Source: Methylomonas subterranea (GTDB taxonomy: Bacteria > Pseudomonadota > Gammaproteobacteria > Methylococcales > Methylomonadaceae). From it: a DNA stretch of 64,000 nucleotides. The stretch is from positions 1-64,000 of the forward strand of contig NZ_JANIBJ010000023.1 of the NCBI RefSeq assembly GCF_024505185.1, read 5' to 3'. A model generated the notes under the pieces. It did not search any database and had not been told where the DNA came from. It was given only the letters and a program-made list of their open reading frames with translations. Positions 32,438 to 41,817 of the stretch are shown piece after piece; the first letter of the stretch is position 1; the number at the start of each line of letters is the position of its first letter. The translations under genes and the position numbers were made by a program.

Positions 32438-34129
32438 ATGGCGCAATCCAAAAATGATAAAAACCAAAAGCCGCAAGACAGCTTCGCGGACGATTTGGAC
32501 TCCATGCTGAATCTAGACGGCGCGGCCGAACATGAAGCAGGTTTGATCGATGATGATGCCATAGACCGGCTTTTGATCGGCGATGCTTTCGAGCCGGTCG
32601 AGGAAGCCGAGGAATCCCGCTTCGATGACATCGATGGGCTGATTGCGATCGAGCCCAGTCCGGATGAAAAGCTGGCGACCGAGTTCGATGAATTCGGCGA
32701 TGACATAGACGATCTGATTGCGGATATCCAAATCAATCCCAAGCAAAACAAAACCATTCAAGCCGAGCCATTGCCGCCACTCGATGTATTAGCGGCGGAT
32801 AATGTCGATCAGGCGGTATTGGAGCTTGCCGGGGACCTTGAAACCTTTCCCGAACAGGTGGTCGATCCGCCGGAAATTACGGCGGACATGCCGGCTGGCG
32901 GCGACGTATTGGCGGATATGGCCGAAATTGATGAATTCTCCGAGGATACTGTCCAGGCCGGGCATGATCGCGCCGATTTTTTGCTGGCCGACTTTGACAT
33001 CTCCGTGGAAGACGAGTTTGCCGAGGATGAGAAATCGGTGCCTGAAGCCGCGAGGCCGATTCAATCCGGGCTTGCCTCAAGCGCAGAACTAGAGCAGCGG
33101 CCTGAAATTGACGATACCCTTGCCGGCGACGAGTCGTCTATTGAACTCGAGGAAGCGGATTCGCCAGTTAGCGAAACCGAAAGCGTCGAGTCCGTTCAAA
33201 ACGAAACAGCCGGCGTTGGCGACCAGCGGCGGGCGGAACGGGAAAGCAATGCAGCCGAGGTGGAGTATGCCGCTTTGATTGCCGGGTTGGGCAATCAAAT
33301 CAACGATTTGGTCAAGCAGCAGGCTCATTTAAGGTCCGAGCTACAGCTTAAGCACAGTAAGGACGAATTGACGCCGTTGGCGGATGCGGTCGACAAGCTG
33401 CAAACCGAACAAAAAAAGGCCAAGCGCACTATTGATGCCCTGAACAATAAAAAACCGGTGTCGGCCTATGTGGCAAACGCGATAGCCGTAATTGCGTTGG
33501 TGATGGGCGGCGGTTTGGGCTATCAAGGCTATGTGGCCAAATCCCAGCTTGGTCAAGTCGTCGAGTATTTGCACAAAATCCAATCTCAGATCAATACCGA
33601 CCCGGCGGCCGAAGCCGCCGAAAAAGAGATGTTGCGTAATCAGCTGGACGAATTGTCACGCGCAAACAGCGTCATCAGCGAACAGATAGCCGAACTGACC
33701 AAGTCTCAGGCCGGCGCCGGTAAGCCAAGCGGCGATTTGGGCAAACAGCTTACGGAATTAAGCAATCAAGACATGCAAATGGGGGCGGCGATAGAGTTGC
33801 TGCAAAGCAAGGTTGCGGCGTTGGAAAAAAACAAGGTCAGCAGCGCGCCCGTGGCCAAGCCCGCACCCAAAACGCCTCCAGTGGCGCGGGAAAATTGGGT
33901 AGTCAATCTGGTGGCGTTCAAACAGGATTGGTATGCCAAGCGCAAAGCGGAGGAATTTGCCGGCAAGGGCGTGCCGGCTACTGTCGTAAAATCGGATTCC
34001 AAGGGCGAAACTTGGTACCGGCTGAGCGTCGATGGTTTCAAAAGTCAATATGAAGCAGCCGCTTATGCCGCAAGGGTCAAGAAAACCCTTAATTTGGATT
34101 CTGTTTGGGTCAGCAAAGCCAAAAATTGA
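32438..34129 (+). CDS. SPOR-domain membrane protein
   Basis: 563 residues. Residues ~1-270 are very acidic and probably disordered (many D and E). A coiled-coil stretch follows, then one membrane segment at about 346-366 (V-A-N-A-I-A-V-I-A-L-V-M-G-G-G-L), then a further coiled coil. The C-terminal SPOR domain (about 485-560) contains W-V-V-N-L-V-A-F and W-Y-R-L-S-V-D-G-F. SPOR domains bind denuded glycan strands at the septum, so a role in division or peptidoglycan recognition is likely. The long acidic cytoplasmic arm is unusual for the small SPOR proteins but is known in larger ones. Confidence 0.85.
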   Translation: MAQSKNDKNQKPQDSFADDLDSMLNLDGAAEHEAGLIDDDAIDRLLIGDAFEPVEEAEESRFDDIDGLIAIEPSPDEKLATEFDEFGDDIDDLIADIQINPKQNKTIQAEPLPPLDVLAADNVDQAVLELAGDLETFPEQVVDPPEITADMPAGGDVLADMAEIDEFSEDTVQAGHDRADFLLADFDISVEDEFAEDEKSVPEAARPIQSGLASSAELEQRPEIDDTLAGDESSIELEEADSPVSETESVESVQNETAGVGDQRRAERESNAAEVEYAALIAGLGNQINDLVKQQAHLRSELQLKHSKDELTPLADAVDKLQTEQKKAKRTIDALNNKKPVSAYVANAIAVIALVMGGGLGYQGYVAKSQLGQVVEYLHKIQSQINTDPAAEAAEKEMLRNQLDELSRANSVISEQIAELTKSQAGAGKPSGDLGKQLTELSNQDMQMGAAIELLQSKVAALEKNKVSSAPVAKPAPKTPPVARENWVVNLVAFKQDWYAKRKAEEFAGKGVPATVVKSDSKGETWYRLSVDGFKSQYEAAAYAARVKKTLNLDSVWVSKAKN

Positions 34130-34347
34130 GCGCGGATCAGGAGGGCGGCGGTAAATGCGGAATGACTTGTGACAGATTTGGCGCGCGGACTGACATCCGT
34201 GGCAGTCGATGTGTTGCTTGTCACAATAAAAAGATAAGTTTTTGTCGGGCACTGATTTATGTGATTGATTTCAAAAAAAATTAAAATTATGGCTTTGCTT
34301 ATGCTGTTTCCTTGGCGTGATCAAGCCGTTTTTAAGTGGTGGGTGCC

Positions 34348-34554
34348 ATGGAAAATTCAAATGAAATCAATGAAATGTATGTCGAACGCTTCGCATTCAT
34401 AGAAACCTTGAGTCGGGAGTTCGTTGCCATGACCGGATGCGGCGTGTATGTGTATATGAATCCAATGGATTTGGATCAGCTGTTCGATAAATACCAAAAT
34501 CTGGGTTTATCCATCAGGGCATTTGCAAGGCAATGCGTCAGGAATTTTACTTGA
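34348..34554 (+). CDS. Hypothetical small protein
   Basis: 68 residues from ATG 34348; GTGG/GGTG precede it and an in-frame upstream start at 34336 is less likely. Features: F-I-E-T-L-S-R-E-F and V-Y-M-N-P-M-D-L-D-Q-L-F-D-K-Y. No signal peptide or membrane segment is seen and the family is not recognised. Confidence 0.5.
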   Translation: MENSNEINEMYVERFAFIETLSREFVAMTGCGVYVYMNPMDLDQLFDKYQNLGLSIRAFARQCVRNFT

Positions 34555-34595
34555 GGTTTTAGCGATTCATACGCTGGAAAATAACGGGACTTGAA

Positions 34596-35252
34596 ATGGA
34601 TCAGGCTTTTTGGCACGAACGTTGGCGGCAAAATCAAATCGGTTTTCACGCCGAGGCGTTTAATGAACATTTGCAGCGACATTGGCCGGCGCTGCAGGTT
34701 GTCCAGGGCGAAACGGTGTTTGTGCCATTGTGCGGCAAAAGCCGGGACATATTGTGGCTGATGGCCCAAGGCTACAGTGTGAAGGGCGTCGAACTGAGTT
34801 CCGTGGCGGTAAAGGCGTTTTTCGCCGAAAATGGCCTGTCGGCGCATGAATGCCGGAAGGAGAATTTCACGGTTCACCAATTAGACGGCCTGAGGCTGTT
34901 TTGCGGCGATTTTTTTCAGCTTGGCTTCAACGATGTCGGCGACGTCGCGGCGGTTTGGGATCGCGCATCCCTGGTGGCGTTGCCGCCGGTGATGCGGGCC
35001 GCGTATGCGGCGCGCATGCGGCAATTGCTTAAACCGGGTACTCGGATTTTGTTGGTCGCGTTTGATTATCCCCAATGGGAAATGCAAGGCCCGCCTTTTA
35101 GCGTGCCGACCGCCGAAGTGGGTGAGCTTTACGGCGGCTGGTGCGAGGTCGAGTTGTTAGCCACCAAAGACGTATTGGATGACGAACCGCATTTCCGCCA
35201 GCGGGGTTTGAGCCGCATGCAAGAACAGGTCTATAAGCTAACGGTAGATTGA
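34596..35252 (+). CDS. tpm: Thiopurine S-methyltransferase
   Basis: 218 residues, the usual length. The family opening F-W-H-E-R-W-x-x-N-Q-I-G-F-H appears at residue 5. Also seen are V-F-V-P-L-C-G-K-S-x-D-I-x-W-L, G-V-E-L-S-S-V-A-V, C-G-D-F-F, and V-W-D-R-A-S-L-V-A-L-P. It transfers a methyl group from SAM to thiol or metalloid substrates; bacterial TPMTs often act on selenium or tellurium compounds. It starts 41 bases after the small hypothetical gene. Confidence 0.95.
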   Translation: MDQAFWHERWRQNQIGFHAEAFNEHLQRHWPALQVVQGETVFVPLCGKSRDILWLMAQGYSVKGVELSSVAVKAFFAENGLSAHECRKENFTVHQLDGLRLFCGDFFQLGFNDVGDVAAVWDRASLVALPPVMRAAYAARMRQLLKPGTRILLVAFDYPQWEMQGPPFSVPTAEVGELYGGWCEVELLATKDVLDDEPHFRQRGLSRMQEQVYKLTVD

Positions 35253-35599
35253 TGACTACTGCTGCCAGCTCAAACCATCCGCGCCGATACTGCTTCGCTC
35301 TGATCAACACTGTCTTCCTGGCATAGATTTTTTCTGCTAATTCAATGAAAAAAATGCCTGCTGCATAACGGTTTTCGGCCAAATTCACCGGGAAATCGGG
35401 TTTTCGGTCGTCACAGGGTTGAAGTACACCGAATGGCCGCTAATTTTTTGCGCTAGAAATATTGAACCGCAACTTCGGCTTGTGCCCATACTGATTTAAT
35501 TACCGTGATGCTTGGAGGAGCTGTATGAACCGGTTTATGGATGAAACGGTTTAATCATCCCGGACACTTCGAAAGACACTGTTTATACTGTCTTTAGAG
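35253..35599. other. Gene-free stretch
   Basis: About 350 bases between tpm and the IS remnant. I see only very short frames, such as one from an ATG at 35525 behind GGAGGAG that stops after nine codons. It may be decayed mobile-element sequence; nothing more can be supported. Confidence 0.5.
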
Positions 35600-35605
35600 G
35601 TGAAT

Positions 35606-35809
35606 ATGAGCGAGAGCAACAAACACAAACGCCCCAAATATAGGTTGGAATTTAAGTATGATGCGGCCAAGTTGGTACTTGAAAACGGTTATACCCAACA
35701 GCAAGCCGGTGATCATTTGGGGATATCGTTAAGTGCCTTAGGCCTTGGGTCGCCGCGGAGTGTGAACCGACTCAACGCTCCCGGTCCATGGCTTCAAACG
35801 GATCGATGA
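35606..35809 (+). pseudogene. IS3-type transposase OrfA remnant, frameshifted
   Basis: From ATG 35606 (AGAGG upstream) the frame encodes the helix-turn-helix start of an OrfA-type transposase (K-Y-R-L-E-F-K-Y-D-A-A-K-L-V-L-E-N-G-Y-T-Q-Q-Q-A-G-D-H-L-G-I-S, shown only to mark the helices). After L-S-A-L-G a base change shifts the frame: the other frame continues W-V-A-A-E-C-E, as expected for OrfA, and ends at 35817. No OrfB is present. It is a dead IS fragment directly in front of the type II secretion genes. Confidence 0.75.
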
Positions 35810-35900
35810 TCAATTAACCCCGGTAATGACGTAAAATGCAGCCAACATTTGCCGTGAGCATGGTCATTGGTTTTATTTTTCTCTCAACACTTTATTCCGC

Positions 35901-37118
35901 ATGCCATTATTTTCCTACAAGGTAGTTAACAGCCAGGGGCTGACCGAGGAGGGCGTGCGGGATGCCCAGGATGAACACGGCCTGTTGCTGGAACTGCAAA
36001 GCCAAGGCTTGATTCCCATCCGCATCGAGCTCGCCAAGGATAAAACCTTCCTGGGTTTCAGGCTCAAATCGGCCGCCGTGCGTTTGTCCAACAAGGAAAT
36101 CGGTCTGCTGACCGGCGAATTGGCGACTCTGCTGGAATCCGGTTTGCCGCTGGATCGCTCGTTGACGATATTGTTGCAGCTGACCGAAGACAATCCCAAA
36201 TTGAACAAGCTGGTGGCCAATGTGCTGGAAAAGGTCAAGGCCGGCAAGGCCTTGGCCGATGCGCTGGAATGCCAGAGCGGGGTGTTTTCCAAGTTTTACC
36301 TGAACATGATCAGGGCCGGCGAACTGGGCGGCAATCTGGGCGGCGTGTTGCAGCGTCTGGGCGATTACATGGAGCGCAGTCAGGAGTTGAAGGATACGGT
36401 CAGCACGGCCTTGATCTATCCGGCCATTTTGCTATTGATGTCGTTGGCGTCCCTGTTTGTGATGCTGACTTTCGTGGTGCCGCAGTTCAAGGAAATGTTC
36501 GAAAGCGCCGGCCAGGCCTTGCCGGTTCCCACCCAAATCGTGGTATGGCTGGCGGAATTTTTACAGGGCTACTGGTGGTTGATACTGCTGATAGGTTTGA
36601 GTGCGGTGCAAATAATGAAGTCGCAATTGAGCAATCCGGTCAGCAAAAAAAGCTGGGACCGGCGTTTCCTGCGCGCGCCCTTGTTCGGCGAGATCGTCAT
36701 CAACATGGAAACCGCCAATTTCAGCCGTACTTTCGGCACCTTGCTGGGTAACGGGGTATCCATTCTGAAATCGCTGGGTATCGTGCGGGAAACCGTTAGC
36801 AACACCGTGTTGGAAGCATTGCTGGCGGATGCGGAAGAACAATTGAAGCAAGGCCGTACCATGGCCGACGCCTTGGCCAAGCAAAACCTGTTTCCCAAGT
36901 TGGCGGTGCAAATGATTAAAATGGGCGAGGAAACCGGCAAGTTGGAAGAAATGCTGCTGCGTATCGCGGTGATTTACGACAAACAGCTGAAAACCACCAT
37001 TCAGCGCATGCTGGCCTTGCTGGAGCCGGCCTTGATAATTTCCCTGGGATTGATGATCGCCGGTATCATCGTCTCCATTTTATTGGCTATTTTAAGTGTC
37101 AACGATCTTGCAGTCTGA
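35901..37118 (+). CDS. gspF: Type II secretion inner-membrane platform protein GspF
   Basis: 405 residues. It has the two T2SSF repeats, each beginning with the L-A-T-L-L-E-S-G-L-P / F-G-T-L-L-G-N-G-V-S type of motif, and three membrane segments (about 170-195, 220-240, 375-400). The N-terminus M-P-L-F-S-Y-K-V-V-N is typical. GspF anchors the assembly ATPase at the inner membrane. It heads the T2SS gene run here; gspE, usually beside it, is absent. Confidence 0.95.
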   Translation: MPLFSYKVVNSQGLTEEGVRDAQDEHGLLLELQSQGLIPIRIELAKDKTFLGFRLKSAAVRLSNKEIGLLTGELATLLESGLPLDRSLTILLQLTEDNPKLNKLVANVLEKVKAGKALADALECQSGVFSKFYLNMIRAGELGGNLGGVLQRLGDYMERSQELKDTVSTALIYPAILLLMSLASLFVMLTFVVPQFKEMFESAGQALPVPTQIVVWLAEFLQGYWWLILLIGLSAVQIMKSQLSNPVSKKSWDRRFLRAPLFGEIVINMETANFSRTFGTLLGNGVSILKSLGIVRETVSNTVLEALLADAEEQLKQGRTMADALAKQNLFPKLAVQMIKMGEETGKLEEMLLRIAVIYDKQLKTTIQRMLALLEPALIISLGLMIAGIIVSILLAILSVNDLAV

Positions 37119-37131
37119 AGGAGGCGCAATC

Positions 37132-37557
37132 ATGCAACACACATCTCGCCGCCAAAGCGGTTTTACCTTATTGGAACTGCTGGTGGTATTGGGAATTATT
37201 GCCTTGCTGGCCGGCATCGTCGGCCCGCAGGTCATGAAGCACATGGGGGCGTCCAAAACCAAGGCCGCCAGGGTGCAGATAGAGGATTTGTCCGCGGCGC
37301 TGGATATGTACAAGCTGGACGAAGGGCGTTATCCCACGCAACAACAAGGTTTGGAGGCGCTGATTCGAAAGCCCAACGACGCCAGACGCTGGAACGGTCC
37401 TTATCTGCGCAAGGAAAAGGTGCCGCAGGACCCTTGGATGAACGACTACCATTATGTCTTTCCCGGCCAACACGGTAGTTTCGATTTATTCAGCTATGGC
37501 GCGGACGAAAAAGAAGGCGGCGAGGGCGAGGATCAGGACATCAACAGTTGGGAATAA
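37132..37557 (+). CDS. gspG: Major pseudopilin GspG
   Basis: 141 residues from ATG 37132, with GGAGG eight bases upstream. The prepilin cleavage site S-G/F-T-L-L-E-L lies near residue 10, followed by the hydrophobic helix. The C-terminal region has the calcium-loop features Y-P-T-Q-Q-Q-G-L-E-A-L, W-N-G-P-Y-L-R-K, P-Q-D-P-W and Y-G-A-D. It builds the T2SS pseudopilus. Confidence 0.97.
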   Translation: MQHTSRRQSGFTLLELLVVLGIIALLAGIVGPQVMKHMGASKTKAARVQIEDLSAALDMYKLDEGRYPTQQQGLEALIRKPNDARRWNGPYLRKEKVPQDPWMNDYHYVFPGQHGSFDLFSYGADEKEGGEGEDQDINSWE

Positions 37558-37563
37558 ACCGCC

Positions 37564-38043
37564 GTGCCGATTGCCGCCATCCCGGCTGGCTTTAACAATA
37601 CCCAACGGGGCTTTACGCTACTGGAGCTGATCATCGTCCTGTTGGTCAGCGTGCTGGGTTTTGCGGTGGTCGGTAGCAACATTTCGTCCGGTAATCAAAG
37701 CACCCGTATTCAGGCCGCCGCGCGGGATATCGCCTCCGCCTTGCGTTATGCGCACGGTCAGGCCTTGATATCCCGGCAACCGATTGCCGTTACCGTCAAT
37801 CTGGACGACAACAGTTATTCGATCGGCGATCGCGGCAAAATTTATCGCTTGGATCGCGAAATCGCGATTTCGGTTACCGTGGCCGAAGAAGAATTCGCCG
37901 AAGGGGGGCGGGCCGGTATCCGTTTTTTCGGCGACGGCTCGTCAACCGGCGGCCGCATTACCCTGGAATGGGGCACGCAACTGCGGCGCATCGATGTGAA
38001 CTGGATTACCGGCGCGGTGGCAATACATGATGCGGCGGCTTAA
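37564..38043 (+). CDS. gspH: Minor pseudopilin GspH
   Basis: 159 residues from GTG 37564. The prepilin motif R-G/F-T-L-L-E-L-I-I-V-L lies near residue 16. A GspH-like globular domain follows, with A-L-R-Y-A-H-G-Q-A and G-I-R-F-F-G-D-G-S-S-T-G-G. It belongs to the minor pseudopilin tip. It overlaps gspI. Confidence 0.92.
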   Translation: MPIAAIPAGFNNTQRGFTLLELIIVLLVSVLGFAVVGSNISSGNQSTRIQAAARDIASALRYAHGQALISRQPIAVTVNLDDNSYSIGDRGKIYRLDREIAISVTVAEEEFAEGGRAGIRFFGDGSSTGGRITLEWGTQLRRIDVNWITGAVAIHDAAA

Positions 38044-38455
38044 GGGCTTTTCCCTGCTGGAGATATTGGTGGCATTCGCCATCATGGCGGTGGCGCTGAC
38101 CATAGTGTTGCGCATATTCGGGGCCGGCGTTAACACAGCGGTCATTTCCGAGGAATACAATCTGGCGGTACAGATAGCCGAATCCCTGATGGCGCGTACC
38201 GGGGTGGAAACGCCCTTGCGGGAGGGCGAGTTGTCCGGCCTGGAAGGCGATAAATACGCCTGGACGGTCGGAATCTCTCCCGTGCCGGAACCGGTTGCGG
38301 CACGCGCGCGTTTTCAGTCGGCGCAAAACCAGGCTGTCCGGCCCGAGCATAAATTGATGGTGGTCAGCGTAAGGGTGCGTTGGGGTGACGCGGCGGACAA
38401 GCAGCGTAGCGTAAGATTGGACGGCTTGAAAATATGGCGGGAGCCCGCGCAGTGA
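38027..38455 (+). CDS. gspI: Minor pseudopilin GspI
   Basis: 142 residues from ATG 38027 (a second ATG follows). The short leader M-M-R-R-L-K-G precedes F-S-L-L-E-I-L-V-A-F-A-I. The globular part contains Y-N-L-A-V-Q-I-A-E-S-L-M-A-R and a C-terminal strand V-S-V-R-V-R-W. It starts the minor pseudopilin tip complex with GspJ and GspK. Confidence 0.92.
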   Translation: MMRRLKGFSLLEILVAFAIMAVALTIVLRIFGAGVNTAVISEEYNLAVQIAESLMARTGVETPLREGELSGLEGDKYAWTVGISPVPEPVAARARFQSAQNQAVRPEHKLMVVSVRVRWGDAADKQRSVRLDGLKIWREPAQ

Positions 38456-39126
38456 GACTAGCGGGCCGTCATGGTTTTACCCTGATTGAAGTGTTGATTG
38501 CCATGACGTTGTTGGGCGTAATGGTGGTTTTGTTGTTCAGCTGCTTGCGGATTGCCGCCGAAAGCTGGAACGCCGGCGAGAACAAAATGGCCTCGGTGAA
38601 TCAAAAAGCCGTGGTTTATCAGTTTTTCAAACGGCATTTAACGTCGATTCGGCCCATGCCGGTGATGAATTCGGCCCAGGATGCCATTCCAGACGGCGCG
38701 CAGGTTTTTCAGGGCTTTGCGCAAAACCTGACCTTCGTGGCGGGCTTGCCGGCGAGTTCGGCGCGCAAGGGTTTGCAGATTTTCAATGTAGTGCTGGATC
38801 CGGCCGGCGCGATGGTCAGGGTGACATTGACGCCTTATCGCTTGACGGACGCCGACCGGGCGCCGGACAAGCCGGAGGTGCTGCTGGAGCGCGTTGCCGA
38901 TTTGCGGTTTGCCTATTTCGGCAAAATCGAGGAGTTCGACGAACCCCGCTGGCAACAGGAGTGGTTGGTGCCCGACCGTTTGCCCAGCCTGATAAAAGTG
39001 TCCATAGCTTTACAGGATGGCAGCTATTGGCCGGATATGGTTTTCGATTTGAAAATCAGCCGGGCGGCCAATGCCCAGATTCTTGCCGACGAAGGCCTGA
39101 GCAATGCCGATGCCGACCAACAGTAG
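38434..39126 (+). CDS. gspJ: Minor pseudopilin GspJ
   Basis: 230 residues from ATG 38434, or 224 from GTG 38452, which overlaps the gspI stop. The prepilin motif H-G/F-T-L-I-E-V-L-I-A-M lies near residue 13. The globular region resembles GspJ (R-P-M-P-V, L-x-F-A-Y-F, P-D-R-L-P-S-L-I-K-V). It is part of the tip complex. Confidence 0.9.
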   Translation: MAGARAVRLAGRHGFTLIEVLIAMTLLGVMVVLLFSCLRIAAESWNAGENKMASVNQKAVVYQFFKRHLTSIRPMPVMNSAQDAIPDGAQVFQGFAQNLTFVAGLPASSARKGLQIFNVVLDPAGAMVRVTLTPYRLTDADRAPDKPEVLLERVADLRFAYFGKIEEFDEPRWQQEWLVPDRLPSLIKVSIALQDGSYWPDMVFDLKISRAANAQILADEGLSNADADQQ

Positions 39127-40072
39127 GCGCGCGCCGAAGCCGGTCGGCCGGCAGCGCGGTCTGGCTCTGGTTATCGTGATCTGGATCTTGACCTTGCTGA
39201 CTTTGATGGCCGGTAGTTTTGCCATCGGCATGCGCCGCGAAAGCAGTATCAGCCACGCCATAACGGCCAATGCCAGTGCTTCGGCCATGGCGGAAAGCGG
39301 TATACGCCTGGCGGAATTCAATCTGCTTTCGGACGACCCGGAACAACGCTGGCGAGGCAATGGAGCGATTTACCAAGTCATCCGCCCTGACAGTCGGATG
39401 CGGATACGTATTTTTTCGGAAGCCGGCAAGGTCGATATCAATACCTCCAACGACGCGCAGTTGGAGGCGGTTTTAAAATCTGTGCTGCCGGACGATTGGC
39501 AACGCCAGCATTTGCTGAATGCAATTTTGGATTGGCGGGACGCCGATGACGATACCCGCACCCAAGGCGCCGAGAAACGCCAGTATAAACTGGCCGGCTT
39601 GTCATACGGCCCCGGCAATGGCCCGTTTCAGAGCCTGGAGGAATTGCAGTTGGTGTTGGGGATGAATGAAGCCATTTTCGAGGCCATTCGACCCTACATT
39701 ACCGTTTATTCATCGGCGGCCGAGGTCGATCCCCGCCAGGCCACGCCGGAATTGTTGGGAATATTGGCGGCCGATCTGAAGGATCGCAACGTTCAGGACA
39801 TGGCGTTAAACGGCATGGGCGGTTCGGCCGATGTCGGGGGAGGCTTTGCGGGCGATAATCAAACCTATACTATTAGTGTTGATGTTGAAATGGGCCAAGA
39901 CGCGCATGCCGGGCTGGAGGCGGTGGTGCAATCTCAAGGCGGCGATAGTGCGACGGCCTTTGAAACCTTGGACTGGAAAGCAAACCTGATTACGTCGTCG
40001 TTATTTAACCCAACCATGGAATATTCCGTCATTACGATTCAAGATGAATTTAGATACGACGATAGATTTTGA
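39104..40072 (+). CDS. gspK: Minor pseudopilin GspK
   Basis: 322 residues. Basic leader, cleavage after R-G, then L-A-L-V-I-V-I-W-I-L-T-L-L. The helix-hairpin-helix region D-I-N-T-S-N-D-A-Q-L and N-A-I-L-D-W-R-D-A-D-D of T2SK is present, followed by F-Q-S-L-E-E-L. GspK caps the pseudopilus; its alpha domain is large, as here. It overlaps gspJ by 23 bases. Confidence 0.94.
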   Translation: MPMPTNSRRAPKPVGRQRGLALVIVIWILTLLTLMAGSFAIGMRRESSISHAITANASASAMAESGIRLAEFNLLSDDPEQRWRGNGAIYQVIRPDSRMRIRIFSEAGKVDINTSNDAQLEAVLKSVLPDDWQRQHLLNAILDWRDADDDTRTQGAEKRQYKLAGLSYGPGNGPFQSLEELQLVLGMNEAIFEAIRPYITVYSSAAEVDPRQATPELLGILAADLKDRNVQDMALNGMGGSADVGGGFAGDNQTYTISVDVEMGQDAHAGLEAVVQSQGGDSATAFETLDWKANLITSSLFNPTMEYSVITIQDEFRYDDRF

Positions 40073-41243
40073 TGTAAAGAAATTTTTCAACTGGTGGAGC
40101 GGCGAACTGGCATTTTTAGTGCCGAAGGGTTTGCGGCAGCGCCTGCGCCAGCGTCACGGCAGCGCGGTGTTTACCCCTACGGCTCAGGGTTTCGAAGTCA
40201 GGCTGGTGGACGATGAGGAAAACCTCATTTTGCAATGCCATATCGATTTAAACCAGACAAACAGCTTTCAACAACTCAAAACCCAATATCCGGCGCTGGA
40301 AAAAGCCGATTTCGTGTTGCGCCTGCCGACTGAACTGGCCTTGCACAAGCTGCTTTACCTGCCCATGGCAGCCCAGGAGAATTTGCGGCAAGTGGTCGGG
40401 TTTGAATTGGATCGCTATACGCCGTTTAACGCCGAACAGGTTTATTTTGCCTTGGTGCCATTGGGCGCAACCGAGTACGCCCAGCTGCGGGTGTTGTTGA
40501 TTGCGGCCCCCAAGTTGGGCGTGGACGAAGCCCTGACCAATCTGACCCTGTTGGGCGCCAAGCCGCATAAAGTCGATTATGCGCCGGTCGCCGCCGAGTT
40601 TTCGCATGTGCATAACGCCTATAATTTGTTGCCGGAGCGCTTTCGCCATCAAGAGAGCGGCTGGAGCCGATCCCTGCAATGGCTGCCGGGCGTCGGTCTG
40701 GCCCTGTTGATGTTGGCGGCGATGGCCTTGCCGGTTTGGCGGGAAGGGCAGGCGGTCGATAGCCTGCAAACGCGTATCCGGCAACTGCAAAAGCAAAATC
40801 GGGTGGTCGATGAACAGCAAGGCGAAATCGACGCCCTGCGTCTGGAGACGCAAAAGTTGATCGATATCAAGCAGCAATCGCCGGCGCTGTTGGCGGTATT
40901 AAATGAATTGAGTCGCCTGCTCAATGAAGACACCTGGTTGACCAATTTGCATTTTTCGGAAAACCAGATGCAGATTCAGGGCCAATCGCCGGCCGCCTCG
41001 GCCTTGATCAGTATGCTGGAGAGTTCCGATTTTTTCAGCGCTGTCAGCTTCGTTTCCCCGTTGACGCAGGATAAAACCACCGGCCGCGAACGTTTTCAGA
41101 TCAGCATGACCGTCAGCATGCCACCCGCCGGGCCGGATGAACCGAATGAAGAGGCAGTCGACCGTGACGCGACTCCCGCGCCTGAAAATCAGCCGGGCGA
41201 ACAGGAGCCGCTGGAAAGCGGCGGAGAGGTCGGCAATGAATGA
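40044..41243 (+). CDS. gspL: Type II secretion GspL-like protein
   Basis: 399 residues. The N-terminal half is a cytoplasmic actin-like/PilM-like domain, shorter than classical GspL. One membrane segment lies at about 215-235 (V-G-L-A-L-L-M-L-A-A-M-A-L-P-V). A coiled coil and a PilN/ferredoxin-like periplasmic domain follow (W-L-T-N-L-H-F-S-E-N-Q-M), ending in an acidic, Pro-rich tail. It links the ATPase to the periplasmic parts. The fusion-like PilM/PilN layout is that of the T2SSM_b-type systems. Confidence 0.85.
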   Translation: MNLDTTIDFDVKKFFNWWSGELAFLVPKGLRQRLRQRHGSAVFTPTAQGFEVRLVDDEENLILQCHIDLNQTNSFQQLKTQYPALEKADFVLRLPTELALHKLLYLPMAAQENLRQVVGFELDRYTPFNAEQVYFALVPLGATEYAQLRVLLIAAPKLGVDEALTNLTLLGAKPHKVDYAPVAAEFSHVHNAYNLLPERFRHQESGWSRSLQWLPGVGLALLMLAAMALPVWREGQAVDSLQTRIRQLQKQNRVVDEQQGEIDALRLETQKLIDIKQQSPALLAVLNELSRLLNEDTWLTNLHFSENQMQIQGQSPAASALISMLESSDFFSAVSFVSPLTQDKTTGRERFQISMTVSMPPAGPDEPNEEAVDRDATPAPENQPGEQEPLESGGEVGNE

Positions 41244-41817
41244 TCCGCGTCTGCAGCGCTGGCTGGCTGTCGGTTTATTGCTGTTGGTGGTGTCCGCCAG
41301 CGTGTTTGCGGTGTTCCTGCCATTGATCAGTGCGGGCTTGAGTTATCGCGAACAAAAAAACGATTTGTTGTTTCAGTTGCAACGTCAACAAACCATAGCC
41401 GGCCGGGAAGCCCAGGTGGCGGATGCCTTGGAAGCGATCAAGCAGCAAGTAGCGGAACAGGGCTATTTTAGTACCAGTACCACGGAAGCCTTGGCATCCG
41501 CCGAATTGCAAAACATCGTCAAAACCGCCGTGGCCGATGCCGGCGGCCAGTTGACCAGCACCCAAGGCCTGCCGGGCAAGGCGGGCGACGGCTTTTTCCG
41601 GGTGGCGGTGAAAGTGCGCATGACCGGCAGCATGGAAGCCCTGGTTGGGGTGTTGCGCGGCATAGAAAGCGCCGTGCCGGTTCTGATCGTCGATCAATTG
41701 GACATCAATCCGGTGCGGGGCGCGCGTAACCGCAAAACCAACAAAATCGAGCCCAGCGATCAGCTGAATATCAGCTTTCAGGTCGTCAGTTTTCTGAGGA
41801 GTCCAACTCATGAATAG
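41236..41817 (+). CDS. gspM: Type II secretion GspM-like protein (T2SSM_b type)
   Basis: 193 residues from ATG 41236, overlapping the gspL stop by 8 bases; a longer frame to 41137 reads inside gspL. N-terminal membrane segment (about 10-30), coiled coil, then a ferredoxin-like periplasmic domain with G-F-F-R-V-A-V-K-V-R-M-T-G and L-R-G-I-E-S-A-V-P. It pairs with GspL in the inner-membrane platform. Confidence 0.85.
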   Translation: MNDPRLQRWLAVGLLLLVVSASVFAVFLPLISAGLSYREQKNDLLFQLQRQQTIAGREAQVADALEAIKQQVAEQGYFSTSTTEALASAELQNIVKTAVADAGGQLTSTQGLPGKAGDGFFRVAVKVRMTGSMEALVGVLRGIESAVPVLIVDQLDINPVRGARNRKTNKIEPSDQLNISFQVVSFLRSPTHE